Shown: one piece after another, positions 5,454 to 13,802 of the stretch
How positions within the stretch are numbered: the first letter of the stretch is position 1
Layout: each line of letters begins with the position of its first letter
Source of the DNA: Dialister sp. UBA7295
GTDB taxonomy: Bacteria > Bacillota > Negativicutes > Veillonellales > Dialisteraceae
Reading direction: 5' to 3'
Length of the DNA stretch: 19,677 nt
NCBI GenBank assembly: GCA_002471975.1
Contig: DKQZ01000014.1
Span: 422-20,098 of the forward strand
Notes under the pieces: model-generated
Seen by the model: only the letters and a program-made list of their open reading frames with translations
The model's database searches: none
What the model was told of the DNA's origin: nothing
Program-made: the position numbers and the translations under genes

Positions 5454-6596
5454 TTATTTCTCCATCATACCCATTTTAATGAGCACGATACGTTTCACTT
5501 TTTCATCGATCAGTTTCTTATCTAACCTTCCATCACGATAAGCATTGAGCAATCCGTTAAATACTTCCTGTTCATGGCCATAATCATGACATACGAGGAT
5601 AATATCCGCGCCAGCCTTTATTGCCCGTACACCCATCTCATTAAATGCATAATGCTTAGCCATCGCTCCCATTTCCATATCATCCGTCAGAATAAGCCCC
5701 TTAAAGCCATATTCTTTTCTAAGAATATCAGTCATGATAACTTTAGAAAGGCAGGCCGGTTCATTAGCATCAAGAAGTGGAAAAGTTACATTAGATACCA
5801 TCACAAAGGTATTTTCCGGATTTGTCTGCCTGATCAGCTCAAGGAACGGCCGGCCATCTTCTTTATCCAGCTGCTCTCTGGAAATAGAAACCACATCTCC
5901 GTCAACATGTGGATCTGTTTTCACTTTTCCAATGCCGGGGAAATGCTTCAGACTAGTCTTGATTCCTTGCATTTCATACCCTTGAATTACCGCTTTTGCA
6001 AAGGGGATGACCTGATTCGGGGTTTTCCCGTAGGAACGATGATAAGCTCCGTTCAAGTCAACTACAGGAGCGAAATTTGTATTGATTCCTAAATTTTTCA
6101 GTTCTTTTGCAGTTTTCCCAGCCCAGTCTCGGGCAGTTTCCGGCGTTCCCTGGCCAAGTGCTTCTGCAGATGGCATAGGAGGAAGATAGTCAGTCATTCT
6201 CATGACCATCCCGCCTTCTTGATCAATGGCAATAAAAGGCGTCAATCCTGTTTCGTCTTTTATGGTCTTGGAAAGGGATTGGCTCAACGCTTTGACCTGC
6301 TCTGGATTAGTCAGATTCCTGTCGAAGTAAATCACATTACCCACAGGAAATGTAGTTATCATATTTCTGGCATCCTGATCTAAAGAAGTCCCACCGATTC
6401 CAATCATCATAAATTGACCGATTTTCTGGGCATCACTCATGTGGGCCACGAATTCTCTAGCCTTTTCCTCTTTAGTCAGTTCTTTAGGTAGAGCTGCCGA
6501 TTTTGCTGGAAGACTGCCGCGCGATGCACAGGCACTGATACTTCCGGCAACCAAAAGACATAAACTGGCCAAAAGAAGAAATAATTTCCTTCCCAT
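5454..6596 (-). CDS. nagZ: GH3 beta-N-acetylhexosaminidase-like lipoprotein (NagZ family)
   Basis: A 380-residue glycoside hydrolase family 3 protein of the NagZ type, expected to remove terminal GlcNAc from peptidoglycan fragments. A lipoprotein signal ends at ISAC (C23), so it is probably anchored to a membrane rather than cytoplasmic as in E. coli. Family landmarks are FIAIDQEGG at 121-129, NFAPVVDL at 174-181, KHFPG at 217-221 followed by the D228-x-H230 acid-base dyad, and LTDDMEMGAM at 303-312 with D305 as probable nucleophile. KHFPGIG replaces the usual KHFPGHG. The ATG at 6596 lies two bases after the stop of the upstream lipoprotein gene, whose end supplies the AGAGGG ribosome binding site, so the two are one operon. 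No C-terminal second domain is present. Confidence 0.88.
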   Translation of the reverse strand: MGRKLFLLLASLCLLVAGSISACASRGSLPAKSAALPKELTKEEKAREFVAHMSDAQKIGQFMMIGIGGTSLDQDARNMITTFPVGNVIYFDRNLTNPEQVKALSQSLSKTIKDETGLTPFIAIDQEGGMVMRMTDYLPPMPSAEALGQGTPETARDWAGKTAKELKNLGINTNFAPVVDLNGAYHRSYGKTPNQVIPFAKAVIQGYEMQGIKTSLKHFPGIGKVKTDPHVDGDVVSISREQLDKEDGRPFLELIRQTNPENTFVMVSNVTFPLLDANEPACLSKVIMTDILRKEYGFKGLILTDDMEMGAMAKHYAFNEMGVRAIKAGADIILVCHDYGHEQEVFNGLLNAYRDGRLDKKLIDEKVKRIVLIKMGMMEK

Positions 6597-6598
6597 TT

Positions 6599-7879
6599 TT
6601 AAGCCCTCTTCGCTGTAATTTCATCAATTTTCCAAAGGCCATCAGCTTTTACAAGCGTACACTGCCCGGTAAAATACTGAGTTTTTGTAGAATCTCCATC
6701 CCTATCAACAGCTTTCAGTCGATAGGTTAATACAGCCCTGGATCCATCATTGGACAATATGCTGACTTTTTGCGGAATGCTCTTTAATGTCGTATCATAC
6801 CCCGCTGCCCAGCTATCATAATTCAGGCTGCTTTTAAAAGAATCACTATAACAATTATACGCAGATCTTAACTCATGATTTGTAATAGACTGATGATAAT
6901 AACGGAAAAGCCCATCTGGATCAGGCGAGTTATAAGCGATTCTATTACCCGACGCGGCTGGTTTTGCAGGAGCAGGAATAGAAGATGGCATTACCGGATC
7001 ACTCTTCTTACCGGCAGACATCGGATTATTTTCTTCCAATAGATTTTTTGTCTCATCCAGCTGCGTCGAAATCAAGTCACTTTCATTTAATGTTGGCGGA
7101 ACTGCTGCCGTATATCCGGTAAATCCGCCAATAATTACAAAAGCAGAAAGAGCCATAAGTCCCATCCGCTTGAATTTGACCTGCTCGTCACCCAGCTTTT
7201 TCCCTGAAGTAACGATAAGAAATGCACCGCTTCCCAGAGCAATAACGGCAACAATAATTGCTCCATAAAGAGCAGGCTTATGCCATACCTTGAAGTCAGC
7301 AGTTAAATGACGACTGTCCTGTCCCATCAGTGCAGACCATATATTCCAGGTAAGAGTCTTTTTATCCTTACTGATCTCTTCCGCATTCGTTGCATCATAT
7401 TCGTAAGGAAGATTCAGCGTATACTTGACGGAAATCTGGTTTGCTACCGCATCCATTATAGCTTTTTCTTCATTCCTGGTAGTCTTGTTATTTCCTTGAC
7501 CTTCGATATACATATCAAAGGTATAATAATCATACAGCCAGCCGTTCCGCTGCCGGATACCCTCATTTTTACCCTTATATTGTGCAAATGCAGTCTTCGT
7601 CGAAACAAGAGACTTCAAATCAGGATACTCTGTAGTTTTCTCATACCCACTCATGTTTCCTTCAGAAACATTTTTAAATGTCGTATTCGGGGGCTGAGGT
7701 TTTTCCTTTTCCTTCATAATCCCCTCTTGCAAAAGAGGAACACCCATCATCATCTGTGTATCTGTCACAGTTCCATCTGCATGAATTGTAGTTCCCATTT
7801 CGGCTTTCATACAGCCAGAAAAAGTTAATCCTGCTGCACAGGCCAATACCAACATACCTGCCTTTTTCCAAATTTTCAT
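6599..7879 (-). CDS. Membrane lipoprotein, LppM-like N-terminus and NTF2-like C-terminus
   Basis: A 426-427 residue predicted lipoprotein. The signal ends at FSGC (C23). The N-terminal region (about 24-190) begins MKAEMGTTIHADGTVT and resembles LppM/DUF3153-type domains. Two hydrophobic segments follow: GAIIVAVIALGSGAFLIV and LMALSAFVIIGGFTGYTAA. The final 110 residues (DPDGLFRYYHQSI to the end) look like an NTF2-like fold. The start is placed at the ATG at 7879, with AGGGGG upstream and a promoter in front; a longer reading frame to 7957 would start inside that promoter. It is co-transcribed with the NagZ-like gene, suggesting an envelope or peptidoglycan-recycling role, but function is unknown. 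Confidence 0.7.
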   Translation of the reverse strand: MKIWKKAGMLVLACAAGLTFSGCMKAEMGTTIHADGTVTDTQMMMGVPLLQEGIMKEKEKPQPPNTTFKNVSEGNMSGYEKTTEYPDLKSLVSTKTAFAQYKGKNEGIRQRNGWLYDYYTFDMYIEGQGNNKTTRNEEKAIMDAVANQISVKYTLNLPYEYDATNAEEISKDKKTLTWNIWSALMGQDSRHLTADFKVWHKPALYGAIIVAVIALGSGAFLIVTSGKKLGDEQVKFKRMGLMALSAFVIIGGFTGYTAAVPPTLNESDLISTQLDETKNLLEENNPMSAGKKSDPVMPSSIPAPAKPAASGNRIAYNSPDPDGLFRYYHQSITNHELRSAYNCYSDSFKSSLNYDSWAAGYDTTLKSIPQKVSILSNDGSRAVLTYRLKAVDRDGDSTKTQYFTGQCTLVKADGLWKIDEITAKRA

Positions 7880-7927
7880 AGAATCCCCCTCTTTTAAAAT
7901 GTGAATCCGAATCTTTATCCTGGTCCT

Positions 7928-7957
7928 ATTGTAATCTCGTTGCAGAAAAATCGTCAA
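7928..7957 (-). promoter_or_regulatory. Promoter of the lipoprotein-nagZ operon
   Basis: On the minus strand TTGACG (7957-7952) and TACAAT (7933-7928) are 18 bases apart, about 50 bases before the chosen ATG at 7879. This also supports the shorter start, since the longer frame would begin at the -35. Confidence 0.65.
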
Positions 7958-7981
7958 TTCTGTTTTATTTATTACCGGTTA

Positions 7982-8010
7982 TTGAAAGATTAAAGCAGAA
8001 CGGATAGTAC
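7982..8010 (+). promoter_or_regulatory. Tentative promoter of secreted-protein gene
   Basis: TTGAAA (7982-7987) and TAGTAC (8005-8010) have a 17-base spacer. The -10 is poor and several AT-rich alternatives exist nearer the gene. Confidence 0.25.
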
Positions 8011-8075
8011 TCATGTCGTCATATCAATGTTAAAATAAAAGCAGATACAAATAGTTATAAACAAGGATGGTGACT

Positions 8076-8588
8076 ATGATGAAGAAATTATTGTTTATTC
8101 TTTCATTTCTTGTCCTGCTTGCAATGGGGCAATCTGTTTTTGCTTCAAGCTCTTATCCTGACCATTTAGGTGGGGATCCCAATTACATTCTAGTGGACGG
8201 TCATCAGGGAATAGGCTACTATCTGGATAAAAGCTCCATTTACCTTGAAAAAGACGACCCACAGCTAGCCATCCTTCAATTCAATGTATGTACAGTTAAT
8301 AATGCCATTAAAGGTGCAACAGAAATCGGTCATGTTATGACGACCCGAATGTTTTATGATAGAGTACAGTGTGCTATGTTTACCTATAATGAAAACACTA
8401 ATAAATGGAATTACATTAATCCTACAGCACCAAGAGCTGCAGTTCGCGGCTATATGGATGGTGCTGAAATGGCTTACTATATCACCTTTGGTAAAAAATT
8501 CTATGGTTCCCGCCTATGGGCGATACCAGGAATCAATCCACCGAAATATCTTCCATTCCATTCAGATGAATTCTATGCAAGAGCTTGA
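8076..8588 (+). CDS. Small secreted protein of unknown function
   Basis: A 170-residue protein with a clear Sec signal peptide (MMKKLLFILSFLVLLAMG, predicted cleavage after VFA). The mature part is about 145 residues, aromatic-rich, with DPNYILVDGHQGIGYYLD near its start, two cysteines (NVCTVNN and RVQCAMF) and RAAVRGYMDGAEMAYYITFG. I do not recognise a named family with confidence; short secreted proteins of this style occur in Negativicutes. The ATG at 8076 is preferred over 8067 because AAGGATGG overlaps the latter and is well spaced for the former. Transcribed divergently from the lipoprotein operon and closed by a bidirectional terminator. Confidence 0.75.
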   Translation: MMKKLLFILSFLVLLAMGQSVFASSSYPDHLGGDPNYILVDGHQGIGYYLDKSSIYLEKDDPQLAILQFNVCTVNNAIKGATEIGHVMTTRMFYDRVQCAMFTYNENTNKWNYINPTAPRAAVRGYMDGAEMAYYITFGKKFYGSRLWAIPGINPPKYLPFHSDEFYARA

Positions 8589-8606
8589 ACTCCCCCTCTA
8601 AAACAC

Positions 8607-8644
8607 AAAAAGCCCGGAAATGCGATTGCACTTCCGAGCTTTTT
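8607..8644. terminator. Bidirectional terminator between secreted-protein gene and mrr
   Basis: An A-tract, then a stem with CCGGAA and TTCCG arms around TGC-gatt-GCA, then a T-tract. It serves the plus-strand gene ending at 8588 and the minus-strand operon ending at 8654. The core CCCGGAAATGC...GCACTTCCG is shared with the terminator at 5406-5436. Confidence 0.9.
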
Positions 8645-8653
8645 CAGTTGCCG

Positions 8654-9583
8654 TTATTCTTCCAGATATTCGTTCAAAGCATCTGTATCGATGTCTTTAA
8701 TCTGAAATGTTTTTCTCACAGACACGCAGAAATTTGATTCAATCATTAATTTAGCCAATTTCTCGCCATCAATCAAAATAAGGTGACTTGTTTTTGCATA
8801 TTCAATAGCTTTATCAGAAAAATGCGCTGTTGTCACGAACAATCCTGAACCATGTTTACCGGTAATTGCCCCCATAAACTTCTGAAGATCAGGCTGACCG
8901 ACAGTTTTGTCTTTTCCCCAACATTTGGCCTGAATATAAATGAGGTCGAATCCCAGTTTATCCTGCATAATGACCCCATCGATACCATCATCTCCGGTAG
9001 GTCTTGTCGGATGGCTGCCATATTCCATGGCACCATACCCTATTTGCACCATTAAATCCACGACGAATTTTTCAAAGCGGGATGGATTCTCTTTCATCTT
9101 TAGTACTTCATCAAGAAGATCATCGGCAAGGCTCTGATTGATCTCGCTGAACGATTTTTCCATTTGTTCAGTTGGTGTAAATTCGATTTTCAAATTATTG
9201 TCCCGAGAAGGATCTACCCGTTGAACATTTGGGTCCGGTTCAAGATTATGGAATTTCCTATATCCAGCAAATCCCTTGAGGTACTCATCATCAATAAAAG
9301 GTGGATTTTCTTCCAGAACCTTTTTACCCGCATCGGTAATTTTCATGAATCCCCAGCTGACTTACTTTAATAATCCGGCTTTTCTGAGATAGGTGCAGCT
9401 CCAGCTCACCCGGTTATAAAGTACAGTCTGCTTCATACTTGGGACACGTTTTTCCTGATCTTCTTTTGATAGTTGGAAATGCACGATCATTTTATCCCGT
9501 AGTTCTTTAGGACTATAGGTATTTCCATCGCTAAAAACCGTCAAAATCGGCTTCAAGAATTCAAAAAACTGTGGTACTGCCAT
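8654..9583 (-). pseudogene. mrr: mrr type IV restriction endonuclease, split by in-frame stop
   Basis: Together the two pieces make a full-length Mrr. The N-terminal piece (9583-9362) is the Mrr_N winged-helix domain (MAVPQFFEF ... YLRKAGLLK), beginning at an ATG with AGGAAGGTGG upstream. It ends in TAA at 9364-9362. The frame continues without shift: six codons later comes ATG 9346 and the sequence MKITDAGKKVLEENP, typical of the Mrr linker. The C-terminal piece carries the Mrr catalytic PD-(D/E)xK variant (FEKFVVDLM, GDDGIDG, then YIQAKCW). Mrr cleaves modified DNA. One nonsense codon is thus the only visible lesion. GGGGATTC before ATG 9346 could allow re-initiation giving a separate nuclease domain. 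It is the last gene of the restriction operon. Confidence 0.87.
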
Positions 9584-9652
9584 TTCAAAAACCACCTTCC
9601 TGATATAAGGGTCTTCGGAAAATATATTTTCCTCTTCGAAAATGAACCTTAT

Positions 9653-10369
9653 TCAATCGTCTTCCGGCTCCGGTTCTTTATATATACTGATCAAGTTTCC
9701 ATCTTTATTCTTCCAATAGTCCCAGCCGTTGGTCTGCATGCCTCTGATGATATAGGCAGCTGTCGATGGGGAAGTACATTCGAGATCATTCATCAGTATA
9801 TGATTCTCAACTATTGCATGATTCCTGATTTCAGGTATAGCATGATTCGGGTCTGGTGGAGCGCAGAAACTTCCCGCTTTGACGGTAAACCGGCCTCTAC
9901 GGACGACTTCCATAATTCCTTTCACCAAGCCCCATTCATTCATATTTACTTCCATATGGTAAGTACCTTCAGGTATACGGGCTCTCTGACTATTCACTAC
10001 AGCAGAATCAAAAACTTCTTTTCTGGTTAATCCCGCCGGGTAAATTTCAGTCCCATCAAAGGAAGAAAGCAATTGAATGGCGAGGTTCAAATCAATGGCA
10101 AATAATTCCGGTGCTTTACTGCTGGCTGCCTGATCCGGTTTATGCCAAAGACGATAATCACCAAATACTTTGTGAAGCAAAGCCTCTTTTTTCTTATAAT
10201 CATCGACTTCAATGGCAAATTCCCTTTTCAGACCATTAATATTGCGATAACCGTTGGATTCAAGGAAGTGCATCCTGTTCTCAAAGTCATTGGTACAGCC
10301 AATTTTAATAAGACCTTCGAGAACTGTGGACATAATATATATAATTCCTCTATCTGTTTCTCCAGGCAT
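9653..10369 (-). CDS. GIY-YIG nuclease-domain protein with C-terminal DUF4357
   Basis: A 238-residue protein. Residues about 8-95 form a GIY-YIG domain of the T5orf172/Mug113 type: GIIYIM (8-13), GLIKIGCT (19-26), R32, then KKKEALLHKVF and ELFAID. The C-terminal region (TSPSTAAYIIRGMQTNGWDYW plus KDG) matches DUF4357, often found with GIY-YIG nucleases and methyltransferases. The start is the ATG at 10369, not the longer frame to 10480: GGGAAGGAG sits before it and it follows the helicase stop by 16 bases. It repeats the type of domain found at the N-terminus of the helicase, so it may be a second nuclease or specificity subunit of the same system. Confidence 0.75.
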   Translation of the reverse strand: MPGETDRGIIYIMSTVLEGLIKIGCTNDFENRMHFLESNGYRNINGLKREFAIEVDDYKKKEALLHKVFGDYRLWHKPDQAASSKAPELFAIDLNLAIQLLSSFDGTEIYPAGLTRKEVFDSAVVNSQRARIPEGTYHMEVNMNEWGLVKGIMEVVRRGRFTVKAGSFCAPPDPNHAIPEIRNHAIVENHILMNDLECTSPSTAAYIIRGMQTNGWDYWKNKDGNLISIYKEPEPEDD

Positions 10370-10385
10370 GAAATTCTCCTTCCCT

Positions 10386-13300
10386 TTACTTCCCGAATTT
10401 CTCATCCACGAGTTCCTGCAGTGTCCCATTTTTAGCTGCTTCTGCTGCATCGGCTTGTACAAAATGGGGGAACTTTCCATCCTTTACGTTTTCTCCTTCG
10501 AAGCCCAGGATATAGTTGATGGCTATGAGGTAAATGATTCTTGTGGGTGCCATACCGTAAACCTGGTGATTGATGATGTGACGGATTCTTTCCCTGTCAT
10601 TGGGGTAGAGTTTTTTCATTTTTTCGCTTCGATAGAGGCGTTTGACGATTTCGGTGATGTAGAGGCCCGATTTCATATAGAGGTCTGCGAAGGTGTTCTT
10701 TGGATCATCGAAGCAGCCGGGGTTATTTTTCTCCAGTTCGTCTACCATCTGCTTGACTACGCGCCGCGGGGTGAAGATCTGGTTTGTCTTCTGGGGCGGG
10801 ATGTAGTCAAAGATATCTTCTTGAAGGTTTTCGTTAAAGTAGTTGGCCAGTTCTTTCTTTTTCGCAAGGAATTGCTGTACGGAGTCATTGAAGACCACTT
10901 CATCGAAAAGATGACCGGCAAATTCTTTAGTTTCTCCTGTGTCCGGATCAGTGATGGTCCCTCCGTCTCGAAGGAGTTTGAATTCTTCTTCGGTGATGCC
11001 TGTGACTTCTTTGAAGACGTCGTCTTCGGTGTATTTATCGAGGTTTGCCAGGGTGAGGTTTTCATCGCCATAGGCCATGATGAAGGAGGGGATGGTACGG
11101 GAGAATCCTCGGAGCTGGTCTCTTATGCCTCCTTCTTTTTCCCGTTTTTGTTCTTCCAGTCGTTCCTGTTCAGCAATTTCGGAAATACGCTGTGGCATCT
11201 GAGCACTGGTTTCTTCGATCAGGTTCTTGGTCTCCTGTTTCAGTTCTTCCTGGGCCTTTTCGACTTTGGCATGGTATTCTTTTTGTGCTGCTTCCAGTTT
11301 CTCTTTTCGTTCGTTTTCGGTGATATTGTTTTTCAGTACTTCCTTCTTCAGTTCTTCATCTTTCCGGTTCAGTTCCACCTGGGCAACATTAGCCTTTTGC
11401 TTCATGTTTTCCTGAATGATTGTGACTTTCCGATCCAGTTCTTTCTTGACTTCTGATTCTACTTTTCTCTGGGTGCTCTTTGTGGAATCCACTTTATCGA
11501 AGACCGGTTTGGCTACCTGATCAATGACCTGTTTCGTGATGGCATTGACGAGCTGTTTTTTCTGTTTTTCCTGGATTTTCTTGTCCGTCAGCTGTTCCGG
11601 TTCTTTCGGTTTTGTGAAAGCATTGACTGCCGAATCGGTGTCCGGGCCGAGGTTTACGTACATTTTATCGCCGAAAAGATCCTTGGCTGTCCCGATGACT
11701 CTTTCTTCATCCACAATCGGATTTCCATCTTCGTCCACCAGCATATCTGAAGCTTCGGAAATATCGACTTCCCGATTCGGTGTTTCTTCGATGGCAGGAG
11801 TGAGTTTTTTCAGGATTTCCGTGATTTCGCGGGGCGCGCCAAAGACGTTTCCAATATTCTGGAAAAGGAAATTGGACATGAATCCTTTGCGGACTACGTC
11901 TTCACATTTCAATTTTCTCGGAATGGAGAGGACTTTGGCTGCATCCAGTTCTACCATTTTCCCTTCGCTGTCTTCCCCGATGACCGGGAAGAAATTGAGG
12001 AGCCGCCGGATATTTTTCTTTCTTTCCTCCGTCGTACCCCGGCCGTCTACGGTATCGGGAGAAAGGTTATTCGCAAACTGGTCGAAAATGATCAGGGTCC
12101 TGGCCGGGTCAAAGTCAAAGACATAGGAAGTTTCTTTGCGGAAACGATGACCGGACTGATCTGTATAGGAGTATGGATTCTGGGCCCGGAAAGCAGCCTG
12201 CATATAGGCGGAGGGGCTCTTTAAATTGCAAAGCATGAGGACGGCGCTCCAGGGTTTCACAGTGACCCCTACAGTGAGCTGTCCTACGGTGAGGGTGATG
12301 GTCTTCGGATTTTTCCTGATTTCTTCCAGGACTTTATCCCTCATATTTTTTACTTTCTTACCGCTGGCATCGTCATTTTCACTGCCATCTCCTACGGCGA
12401 GGATGACTTTATAGTTTTTGAAAACATCGTCTTCTGCCAGGAGTTTTGCCAGTGCTTTGGCGCTGTCTATCCGGTTCATATACCAGAGGGTATGAGCCAG
12501 TTCTTTCTGGAGTTTTTCGGTAGAGAAAGGGTATTTCTTATATGTGTAGAGAGAGTGAAGGAATTTCCTGACTTCTTCTTCGTGGACGAAAGTCCCGTTT
12601 GCTTTGGTGAGGAAGAATTCATTCAGGTCGAAGGCAAAGTCTACCGTATCTCCATCGTCGGAAATATCGGCCCCTTTGGAAACAGTATCGTAAATCATGG
12701 GAGACATCTGGTAGGTGAACATTTCCAGTTTCGGCAGATCTTCGTATGGATTGTAGTCTTCGCTGTCCCAGTTTGCCTTGGCTTCCTGTTCATCCGCATA
12801 GGTCCAGTTGTAAATCTGGTCTCCGTCAAATTCATTGGATGCCAGAGCTTTGAAAGGGGTGCCGGAAAGGTAAAGGGTATGGTCCCTCTGAATTTTCTCG
12901 AAAGCTTTATCCGTCCGGATCGTATCTACCCCTTCCTGGGCTTCATCGATAATGAGGAGGTCGAAATGGTACTCTTGTATCCATTCCAGCTTGTCAAATT
13001 TCCCGCCCAGATAGGCAGAGCCTTTCAGGTTCTGGAGAGATTCGAAATCGATGAATCCTTTATATTCCCAATTCAGATCCATCATCTGCTTCGTATAGTC
13101 TTCATGGGTCATGACCCTCTTGTCCCCTTCCAGGGAGGAAGAACCGGAGAGGAACTGAAGCGGTGCCTGCCAGGAAATAAAGCGGAAGAAGTCATCGGCC
13201 CAGGAGGAAGCGATGACAGGCCTGTTCGTAACCACCAGGACTTTTTCAAATCCCATTTTCCGGATGAGGTCATAGGCAGTCAAAGTCTTCCCAAAGCGGG

Positions 13301-13802
13301 GCTTTGCATTCCAAAGGAACTTTTTTCCGCCTTTTTTGAAATAGGCCATAGTCATGGCTACGGCTGCTTCCTGTTCTTTCCGGAGCACATAGGGTGAATG
13401 CTCCTGGTCTACGGCAGGACCATTGACGAATTCCTGAAAATAGGCATGGGACTTCTTCCCATCGATTCGGAACCATTCCTGCCCTTTTCTTCTGGGCACA
13501 TGCTTCTTTTCGGTCAGGAAATTATGGAAAGCATGGTCATCGAAGAATTCCTTCTTTCCCGTCCGGAACTGGGCCCTTTCCTTCCAGGCAATCTTCGTAG
13601 CTACGTTCGCCGTATGGGTCTGCTGATAAATCCGCTTCTCTACAGTCTGATTGGTATAGCCAATCTTCGTCCAACCCTCATTGGGCGGATAATGAATCGT
13701 ATTATACGCATAAATCTTCGGGTCTACTTCCTCATAAGATTTGATTTCCTGGGTTAAAGAGCCGGCAAAATCATTCAGTGCTTCGTTAATTGAAAGACCC
13801 AT
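10386..13802 (-). CDS. Restriction subunit: GIY-YIG + SF2 helicase + methylase-like C-terminus
   Basis: An 1138-residue protein. Residues about 28-112 are a T5orf172-type GIY-YIG nuclease domain (KIYAY 29-33, WTKIGYT 44-50, R57, EWF 109-111). Residues about 135-580 are a superfamily 2 translocase: Walker A PRFGKT (168-173), DEAQ box 286-289, SGTP 313-316 and motif VI YMQAAFRAQNP at 533-543. A long charged coiled coil spans about 735-890. Residues about 1008-1138 resemble the N-terminal half of an N6-adenine methyltransferase (FTPRRVV, a degraded motif I DLYMKSGLYITE, VYGMAPT) and stop where motif IV NPPY would be expected. It should translocate and cut unmethylated DNA. Its ATG overlaps the methylase stop as TAATG, so the two are coupled. 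Confidence 0.85.
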   Translation of the reverse strand: MGLSINEALNDFAGSLTQEIKSYEEVDPKIYAYNTIHYPPNEGWTKIGYTNQTVEKRIYQQTHTANVATKIAWKERAQFRTGKKEFFDDHAFHNFLTEKKHVPRRKGQEWFRIDGKKSHAYFQEFVNGPAVDQEHSPYVLRKEQEAAVAMTMAYFKKGGKKFLWNAKPRFGKTLTAYDLIRKMGFEKVLVVTNRPVIASSWADDFFRFISWQAPLQFLSGSSSLEGDKRVMTHEDYTKQMMDLNWEYKGFIDFESLQNLKGSAYLGGKFDKLEWIQEYHFDLLIIDEAQEGVDTIRTDKAFEKIQRDHTLYLSGTPFKALASNEFDGDQIYNWTYADEQEAKANWDSEDYNPYEDLPKLEMFTYQMSPMIYDTVSKGADISDDGDTVDFAFDLNEFFLTKANGTFVHEEEVRKFLHSLYTYKKYPFSTEKLQKELAHTLWYMNRIDSAKALAKLLAEDDVFKNYKVILAVGDGSENDDASGKKVKNMRDKVLEEIRKNPKTITLTVGQLTVGVTVKPWSAVLMLCNLKSPSAYMQAAFRAQNPYSYTDQSGHRFRKETSYVFDFDPARTLIIFDQFANNLSPDTVDGRGTTEERKKNIRRLLNFFPVIGEDSEGKMVELDAAKVLSIPRKLKCEDVVRKGFMSNFLFQNIGNVFGAPREITEILKKLTPAIEETPNREVDISEASDMLVDEDGNPIVDEERVIGTAKDLFGDKMYVNLGPDTDSAVNAFTKPKEPEQLTDKKIQEKQKKQLVNAITKQVIDQVAKPVFDKVDSTKSTQRKVESEVKKELDRKVTIIQENMKQKANVAQVELNRKDEELKKEVLKNNITENERKEKLEAAQKEYHAKVEKAQEELKQETKNLIEETSAQMPQRISEIAEQERLEEQKREKEGGIRDQLRGFSRTIPSFIMAYGDENLTLANLDKYTEDDVFKEVTGITEEEFKLLRDGGTITDPDTGETKEFAGHLFDEVVFNDSVQQFLAKKKELANYFNENLQEDIFDYIPPQKTNQIFTPRRVVKQMVDELEKNNPGCFDDPKNTFADLYMKSGLYITEIVKRLYRSEKMKKLYPNDRERIRHIINHQVYGMAPTRIIYLIAINYILGFEGENVKDGKFPHFVQADAAEAAKNGTLQELVDEKFGK

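Noticed and set aside
7880..7957. Longer N-terminus for the lipoprotein gene starting at 7957
   Set aside because: The extra 26 residues are basic and would mask the lipoprotein signal; the frame start falls inside the predicted promoter, while AGGGGG precedes the ATG at 7879.
10370..10480. Longer N-terminus for the GIY-YIG/DUF4357 gene
   Set aside because: It would overlap the helicase gene's end in another frame; the ATG at 10369 has an excellent ribosome binding site and begins directly at the GIY-YIG domain.
10254..13757. Several long plus-strand open frames opposite the helicase gene
   Set aside because: They are phenylalanine- and serine-rich shadows of the minus-strand helicase, with no ribosome binding sites.
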